From Donghicola eburneus (GTDB lineage: Bacteria; Pseudomonadota; Alphaproteobacteria; Rhodobacterales; Rhodobacteraceae), in the NCBI RefSeq assembly GCF_900115865.1, contig NZ_FOXY01000003.1, positions 186,001 through 250,000 on the forward strand: 64,000 bases of DNA, written 5' to 3'. Shown piece after piece: positions 59,130-64,000 of the stretch. How positions within the stretch are numbered: the stretch's first letter is position 1; the number at the start of each line of letters is the position of its first letter. Position numbers and translations under genes: made by a program. The notes beneath the pieces were generated by a model. That model saw only the letters and a list, made by a program, of their open reading frames with translations, made no database searches and was not told the origin of the DNA.

Positions 59130-60494
59130 ATGGCATCTGCAGCAGAGCAAATGGCGGCGAACACCAGTTGGGCCGCATTGGGCAAGGCCGCTGATCTTCG
59201 TAGCCGCATCTTTTTTACTCTCGGGCTTCTGATCGTCTACCGCCTCGGCACCTATATTCCGGTGCCCGGTATCGACGGCAACGCACTGCGTAACTTCATG
59301 GACGGCGCGGCTGCCGGTCTCGGCGGCATCCTGAACATGTTTACGGGTGGCGCAATCAGCCGCATGGGTATCTTTGCCCTCGGCATTATGCCCTACATCT
59401 CGGCCTCGATTATCGTTCAGCTTCTGACTGCGCTGGTCCCCTCGTTGGAGCAGCTGAAGAAAGAAGGCGAACAGGGTCGCAAGAAAATCAACCAGTACAC
59501 CCGCTACGCCACCGTGCTTATCGGCACGTTCCAGGCCTTTGGTCTGGCCAAAAGCCTTGAGGCTGGCGATCTGGTGCACACTCCCGGCATGTTCTTTGTC
59601 GCGTCCTGCGTGATTACGCTGGTCGGCGGCACCATGTTCCTGATGTGGCTGGGTGAACAGATCACCGCGCGCGGCATCGGCAACGGCATCTCGCTGATCA
59701 TCTTTGTTGGTATCATCGCGGAAATCCCCGCAGCACTGGCCCAGTTCCTGAGCCAAGGCCGTTCGGGCGCGATCAGCCCCGCTGTGATCATCGGTGTGAT
59801 CGTCATGATGATCGCCCTGATCGCCTTTGTGGTGTTCCTCGAGCGCAGCCTGCGCAAGATTCACATCCAGTACCCCCGCCGTCAGGTGGGCATGAAAGTG
59901 TACGACGGTGGCACCTCGCACCTGCCGATCAAGGTCAACCCCGCTGGCGTGATCCCCGCGATCTTTGCGTCGTCGCTGCTGCTGCTGCCGACCACCATCG
60001 CGACCTTCTCGGGCAACTCGACCGGTCCGGTTCTCTCGACTATTCTGGCGTATTTTGGCCCCGGCCAACCGCTGTATCTGCTGTTCTTCGCTGGCATGAT
60101 CGTGTTCTTCGCGTACTTCTACACCCACAACGTGGCGTTCAAGACCGATGACGTGGCCGACAACCTGAAGAACCAGAACGGCTTTGTGCCCGGCATTCGC
60201 CCCGGCGAAAAGACCGCGCAATACTTCGAATACGTCGTGAACCGCGTGCTGGTTCTGGGCTCGGCTTATCTGGCGTTCGTCTGTCTGCTGCCCGAAATCA
60301 TCCGCAGCCAGCTGGCTATTCCGTTCTACTTCGGTGGTACCTCGGTTCTGATCGTTGTGTCGGTGACCATGGACACCATCCAGCAAGTGCAGTCGCACCT
60401 TCTGGCCCACCAGTATGAAGGCTTGATCGAGAAGTCGCAGCTTCGCGGCCGCGGCTCCAAGCGCGCAAAACGCAAAGGACCCGCACGTCGATGA
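59130..60494 (+). CDS. secY: Preprotein translocase subunit SecY
   Basis: The 454-residue protein forms the ten-helix protein-conducting channel in the inner membrane with SecE (28168) and SecG. It shows [20 protein letters not shown], the plug region after it, [20 protein letters not shown], and the cytosolic loop regions [18 protein letters not shown] and [15 protein letters not shown]. Its last bases overlap the adk start (ATGA). Confidence 0.98.
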   Translation: MASAAEQMAANTSWAALGKAADLRSRIFFTLGLLIVYRLGTYIPVPGIDGNALRNFMDGAAAGLGGILNMFTGGAISRMGIFALGIMPYISASIIVQLLTALVPSLEQLKKEGEQGRKKINQYTRYATVLIGTFQAFGLAKSLEAGDLVHTPGMFFVASCVITLVGGTMFLMWLGEQITARGIGNGISLIIFVGIIAEIPAALAQFLSQGRSGAISPAVIIGVIVMMIALIAFVVFLERSLRKIHIQYPRRQVGMKVYDGGTSHLPIKVNPAGVIPAIFASSLLLLPTTIATFSGNSTGPVLSTILAYFGPGQPLYLLFFAGMIVFFAYFYTHNVAFKTDDVADNLKNQNGFVPGIRPGEKTAQYFEYVVNRVLVLGSAYLAFVCLLPEIIRSQLAIPFYFGGTSVLIVVSVTMDTIQQVQSHLLAHQYEGLIEKSQLRGRGSKRAKRKGPARR

Positions 60495-61138
60495 CTACGA
60501 ACATTATCCTTCTCGGGCCTCCGGGCGCAGGCAAAGGCACCCAGGCACGTAAACTGGTCGAAGAGCGCGGCATGGTCCAACTCTCCACCGGCGACATGCT
60601 GCGCGAAGCTCAGGCGTCGGGCAGCGAGATGGGCAAGAAGGTTGCTGCTGTCATGGCCGCCGGCCAGCTCGTCACCGACGAGATCGTCATCGGCCTGATC
60701 CGCGAAAAGCTGGAGCAGGGGAGCGAAGGTGGTTTCATCTTTGACGGCTTCCCCCGCACGCTGGCGCAGGCGGACGCTCTGGGTGATCTGCTGACCGCCA
60801 TGGGCGCCAAGTTGGATGCCGTGATCGAGATGCGCGTGGACGACGAAGCACTGGTGCAGCGCATCACCGCCCGTTCGACCTGTGGCGATTGTGGTGAGGT
60901 CTACAACGACATCACCAAGCCGATCCCAGCTGATGGCAAGTGTTCCAACTGTGGTGGCACCGAGTTCAAGCGCCGCGCCGACGACAACGAGGACAGCCTC
61001 CGCCAGCGTCTGATGGAGTACTACAAAAAGACTTCGCCGCTGATCGGGTACTACTACGCCAAGGGCGACCTGAGCAGCGTCAACGGTCTGGGTGAGATCG
61101 ACGCCGTTCAGGCAGAGATCGCCAAAATCCTAGGCTAA
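60491..61138 (+). CDS. adk: Adenylate kinase
   Basis: The 215-residue enzyme interconverts ATP plus AMP and two ADP. The P-loop is GPPGAGKGT (residues 9-17), the AMP site includes [10 protein letters not shown] and GFPRT. The long LID domain carries four cysteines, Cys131, Cys134, Cys151 and Cys154, expected to bind structural zinc. The start overlaps the secY stop, so the two are coupled. A hairpin follows. Confidence 0.97.
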   Translation: MTTNIILLGPPGAGKGTQARKLVEERGMVQLSTGDMLREAQASGSEMGKKVAAVMAAGQLVTDEIVIGLIREKLEQGSEGGFIFDGFPRTLAQADALGDLLTAMGAKLDAVIEMRVDDEALVQRITARSTCGDCGEVYNDITKPIPADGKCSNCGGTEFKRRADDNEDSLRQRLMEYYKKTSPLIGYYYAKGDLSSVNGLGEIDAVQAEIAKILG

Positions 61139-61160
61139 TTCCAGCCAGACAAACTGATTG

Positions 61161-61206
61161 ATGCGACCTCCGATGCAGCAAATGCTCGGAGGTCGCATTG
61201 CATTTG
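61161..61206 (+). terminator. Terminator-like hairpin after adk
   Basis: ATGCGACCTCCGA and TCGGAGGTCGCAT form a perfect 13-bp stem with a 12-base loop. The 3' flank TGCATTT is poor in T, so it could be partial. Confidence 0.7.
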
Positions 61207-61505
61207 GGGGCAGGGCACGGTATGGTCTTCCTCAATAGGCCCAACCTGTTTGATCATTTACTCCGTGTGCATGGCTGTTCACCAAAAACAGAGAAAATGC
61301 ATACCGGCAGTAGAATGGTCCGTGGCGCTATTGACCTTTCCTCAAAACTTTCCTACATACGCGCACTCTATGGGGAATCGCGCCTTTTGGTTGATTCCCT
61401 CCCGCACATCGAATTCAGCGTGCGCCCGGCGGCATCTATGCCTCGGGCTTCCGTTGTGAAAAAAGGTTCTGGTGCTACGGAACCGCAACGAAAAGGAAGA
61501 TTAAC
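61207..61505. other. adk-rpsM intergenic region (leader of the rpsM operon)
   Basis: About 300 bases without a gene I can support. They contain a good promoter at 61331-61359 and a leader of about 140 bases. In-frame readings through this region towards rpsM are in a different frame from rpsM and show no codon bias. Confidence 0.6.
61331..61359 (+). promoter_or_regulatory. Promoter of rpsM-rpsK-rpoA-rplQ
   Basis: TTGACC (61331-61336) and TACATA (61354-61359) are 17 bases apart, leaving a leader of about 140 bases before rpsM. Confidence 0.7.
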
Positions 61506-61874
61506 GTGGCTCGTATTGCCGGCGTAAACATCCCGACCAACAAGCGAGTGCCGATCGCACTCACCTACATCACTGGCATCGGTTCGACTTCGGCCGAAGC
61601 TATCTGTGAAGCTGTGAACATCGAACGTTCGCGTCGCGTCAATGAACTTTCGGATGCCGAAGTTCTGGCGATCCGCGAGCACATCGACGCAAACTACACC
61701 GTTGAAGGTGACCTGCGTCGTGAGACCCAGATGAACATCAAGCGCCTGATGGACCTCGGCTGCTACCGTGGCCTCCGTCACCGCCGTAACCTGCCCGTTC
61801 GCGGTCAGCGTACCCACACCAACGCTCGCACCCGCAAAGGCCCCGCAAAGGCCATCGCTGGTAAGAAGAAGTAA
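61506..61874 (+). CDS. rpsM: 30S ribosomal protein S13
   Basis: The 122-residue protein is S13 (uS13), contacting P-site tRNA and bridging the subunits. It begins with a GTG codon at 61506 after AAAAGGA, giving [20 protein letters not shown]. Other blocks are [40 protein letters not shown] and the basic tail [14 protein letters not shown]. Confidence 0.97.
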   Translation: MARIAGVNIPTNKRVPIALTYITGIGSTSAEAICEAVNIERSRRVNELSDAEVLAIREHIDANYTVEGDLRRETQMNIKRLMDLGCYRGLRHRRNLPVRGQRTHTNARTRKGPAKAIAGKKK

Positions 61875-61889
61875 GGGGAGCACTGACCA

Positions 61890-62279
61890 ATGGCACGTGA
61901 TAAGCGTCAAACCAAGCGCAAGGTTTCCAAGAACATCGCCACCGGCGTTGCGCATGTGAACAGCTCGTTCAACAACACCAAGATCCTGATCTCGGACGTC
62001 CAGGGCAACGCGATTGCATGGTCGTCGGCAGGCACCATGGGCTTCAAGGGTTCGCGTAAGTCGACTCCCTATGCTGCTCAGATGGCTGCTGAAGATGCAG
62101 GCCGCAAGGCTCAGGACCACGGCATGAAATCGCTCGAAGTTGAAGTTCAGGGCCCCGGCTCTGGTCGTGAAAGCGCACTGCGCGCTCTGGCGGCTATCGG
62201 CTTCAACATCACCTCGATCCGTGACGTGACCCCGATCGCCCACAACGGCTGCCGCCCGCCCAAGCGTCGTCGCGTCTGA
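61890..62279 (+). CDS. rpsK: 30S ribosomal protein S11
   Basis: The 129-residue protein is S11 (uS11) of the 30S platform. It shows [40 protein letters not shown] and [10 protein letters not shown]-like end [17 protein letters not shown]. rpsD, which follows rpsK in enteric bacteria, is absent here, as is usual in alphaproteobacteria. Confidence 0.97.
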   Translation: MARDKRQTKRKVSKNIATGVAHVNSSFNNTKILISDVQGNAIAWSSAGTMGFKGSRKSTPYAAQMAAEDAGRKAQDHGMKSLEVEVQGPGSGRESALRALAAIGFNITSIRDVTPIAHNGCRPPKRRRV

Positions 62280-62298
62280 TCTATATTACTATTTCGAG

Positions 62299-62327
62299 GG
62301 CCGCGCAGACTGTGCGGCCTTCGTTTC
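62299..62327 (+). terminator. Hairpin between rpsK and rpoA
   Basis: GGCCGCGCA-GAC-TGTGCGGCC is a 9-bp stem with one wobble followed by TTCGTTT. It may lower rpoA transcription relative to the ribosomal genes. Confidence 0.6.
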
Positions 62328-62391
62328 GCCATCTGAAACCTCGGGAGTCTGGTCCTTTGGACATGGGGACTAGGCAAGAATGGAGGGCCGC

Positions 62392-63408
62392 ATGATCCAT
62401 AAGAATTGGGCCGAGCTGATCAAGCCGACACAGCTAGAGGTAAAGCCGGGCAACGATCCCGCGCGCAAGGCGACTGTCGTTGCCGAACCTCTGGAGCGTG
62501 GCTTTGGTCTGACGCTCGGTAACGCGCTGCGCCGCGTTCTGCTGTCGTCGCTGCAAGGCGCAGCGATCACCAGCGTTCAGATTGACAACGTTCTGCACGA
62601 GTTCTCGAGCGTCACCGGTGTACGCGAAGACGTCACCGACATCGTTCTGAACCTCAAGGGCGTGTCTCTGAAGATGGAAGTCGAAGGGCCCAAGCGCCTG
62701 TCGATCAATGCCAAAGGCCCAGGCGTCGTCACCGCAGGTGACATCGCAGAGACTGCAGGTATCGAAGTTCTGAACCGTGACCACGTGATCTGCCACCTCG
62801 ACGATGGTGCCGATCTGTTCATGGAACTGACCGTCAACACCGGCAAAGGCTATGTTGCAGCAGACAAGAACCGTCCCGAAGATGCGCCCATCGGCCTGAT
62901 CCCGATCGACGCGATCTACTCGCCGGTCAAGCGCGTCAGCTATGATGTTCAGCCCACTCGTGAAGGCCAGGTTCTGGACTACGACAAGCTGACCATGAAG
63001 ATTGAAACCGACGGTTCGATCACGCCCGAAGATGCCGTTGCTTACGCAGCACGTATCGTTCAGGACCAGCTGTCGATCTTCGTCAACTTCGACGAGCCCG
63101 AGTCGGCAAACCGTCAGGACGAGGACGAAGGTCTCGAGTTCAACCCGCTTCTTCTCAAGAAAGTGGACGAGCTGGAACTGTCTGTCCGTTCGGCAAACTG
63201 CCTCAAGAACGACAACATCGTCTACATCGGCGATCTCATCCAGAAGACCGAAGCAGAAATGCTGCGCACGCCGAACTTCGGCCGCAAGTCTCTCAACGAG
63301 ATCAAAGAAGTGCTGTCGGGCATGGGTCTGCACCTTGGCATGGACGTCGAGGACTGGCCGCCGGACAACATCGAAGAGCTGGCCAAGAAGTTCGAAGACC
63401 AGTTCTAA
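62392..63408 (+). CDS. rpoA: DNA-directed RNA polymerase subunit alpha
   Basis: The 338-residue protein dimerises to start polymerase assembly. The N-terminal domain shows [40 protein letters not shown]. The C-terminal domain (about 250-325) shows [20 protein letters not shown] and [20 protein letters not shown], which contacts UP elements and activators. The ATG at 62392 follows GGAGGGCC and gives the standard length; a start at 62380 is rejected. Confidence 0.98.
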   Translation: MIHKNWAELIKPTQLEVKPGNDPARKATVVAEPLERGFGLTLGNALRRVLLSSLQGAAITSVQIDNVLHEFSSVTGVREDVTDIVLNLKGVSLKMEVEGPKRLSINAKGPGVVTAGDIAETAGIEVLNRDHVICHLDDGADLFMELTVNTGKGYVAADKNRPEDAPIGLIPIDAIYSPVKRVSYDVQPTREGQVLDYDKLTMKIETDGSITPEDAVAYAARIVQDQLSIFVNFDEPESANRQDEDEGLEFNPLLLKKVDELELSVRSANCLKNDNIVYIGDLIQKTEAEMLRTPNFGRKSLNEIKEVLSGMGLHLGMDVEDWPPDNIEELAKKFEDQF

Positions 63409-63415
63409 TCAGTTT

Positions 63416-63448
63416 TATGGCGGGCGCTACGTATGTACGCCCGCCATA
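63416..63448 (+). promoter_or_regulatory. Hairpin between rpoA and rplQ
   Basis: TATGGCGGGCG and CGCCCGCCATA form a perfect 11-bp stem. There is no T run, so it may be a partial terminator or mRNA processing site. Confidence 0.5.
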
Positions 63449-63570
63449 CGCTTGCCATACGGGAAACATACCTGTAATTGGCGGCACACTCGGGCAGAAT
63501 CGCCCCAAGGAGCGCGGTTGACACGCATCAATCGCCAGACAAAGCAAAACCAGATCTTAGGAGACTTCAA

Positions 63571-63987
63571 ATGCGTCACGCACGTGGTTACCGCCGCCTG
63601 AACCGTACTCACGAACACCGTAAAGCGCTGTTCGCAAACATGGCTGGCTCGCTCATCGAGCACGAGCAGATCAAGACCACTCTGCCGAAAGCAAAAGAAC
63701 TGCGCCCCATCATCGAAAAGATGATCACCCTTGCAAAGCGCGGTGACCTGCACGCACGCCGTCAGGCAGCTTCGCGCCTGAAGCAGGACATGCACGTCGA
63801 GAAACTGTTCGCAGTTCTGGGCCCCCGCTACGCAGAGCGTCAGGGCGGCTACGTTCGCATCCTGAAAGCCGGCTTCCGCTATGGTGACATGGCGCCCATG
63901 GCGATCATCGAATTCGTCGACCGTGACGTCGCAGCCAAAGGCGCTGCTGACAAAGCACGCATCGAAGAAGTTGCTGTAGAAGACTAA
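63571..63987 (+). CDS. rplQ: 50S ribosomal protein L17
   Basis: The 138-residue protein is L17 (bL17). It shows [40 protein letters not shown] and [20 protein letters not shown], ending in an acidic tail VAVED. AGGAGA precedes the ATG at 63571; a longer reading from 63478 is rejected. It is the last gene in the window. Confidence 0.97.
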   Translation: MRHARGYRRLNRTHEHRKALFANMAGSLIEHEQIKTTLPKAKELRPIIEKMITLAKRGDLHARRQAASRLKQDMHVEKLFAVLGPRYAERQGGYVRILKAGFRYGDMAPMAIIEFVDRDVAAKGAADKARIEEVAVED

Positions 63988-64000
63988 GTCTTCCGGCGCT

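Noticed and set aside
61198-61527. 109-codon plus-strand frame upstream of rpsM
   Set aside because: It covers a good promoter and overlaps rpsM in another frame; no family features and unlike codon use.

Overview
The window is chromosomal DNA of a Rhodobacterales (Roseobacter-group) alphaproteobacterium. This follows from the very close match of one protein to the Rhodobacter Mcl1 family, from the alphaproteobacterial style of the ribosomal and RNA polymerase genes, from HvrA-type H-NS and TIGR02300 proteins, from the high GC content, and from strong avoidance of CTA, TTA and TCA codons in highly expressed genes. All calls come from reading the sequence and from family knowledge; no database search was run.

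Region 1 (1-11.1 kb) is metabolic and accessory. A zinc uptake locus (znuA partial and divergent, then zur-znuC-znuB) shares a control region with a candidate Zur box. It is followed by an H-NS-like protein, tRNA-Ala(GGC), an acidic TIGR02300 protein, a YgjP-type metalloprotease-like protein, a GntR/FCD regulator, accA, a GyrI-like protein and mcl1 (ethylmalonyl-CoA pathway). Divergent from mcl1 is dgcN-dgcA-dat, a D-amino-acid (D-glutamate) catabolic operon.

Region 2 (11.1-24 kb) holds an OmpA-like protein paired with a membrane coiled-coil protein, DUF1244, pyk, rpmI-rplT, and pheS and pheT separated by two small genes. An AT-rich interval with a striking hairpin follows, then a cytochrome P450, an SMR transporter and a lipoprotein.

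Region 3 (24-64 kb) is the translation and transcription super-cluster: tuf1, tRNA-Trp, secE-nusG-rplKAJL-rpoBC, rpsL-rpsG-fusA-tuf2, the S10, spc and alpha operons with secY and adk, and finally rpsM-rpsK-rpoA-rplQ. The gene order is ancestral, but unrelated genes sit in at least five of its joints: a ZntB-like transporter plus acetyltransferase, a sulfotransferase-like gene, a DMT transporter plus glycosyltransferase, a TIGR02466 oxygenase in reverse orientation, and DUF1127 plus a metallo-hydrolase. Most of these joints carry new terminators and promoters, so the cluster looks like several transcription units.

Most notable observations: two tuf copies identical except in two short patches, one of which changes a conserved glycine to cysteine in tuf1; a dispersed TGAGTATTTTTGCAAA-type repeat that also forms an inverted pair between rplT and pheS; the AT-rich hairpin and small ORF after pheT; a LacI-type palindrome before pyk; and the repeated interruption of ribosomal operons by cargo genes. 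No CRISPR array, rRNA operon, prophage or intact insertion sequence was seen.
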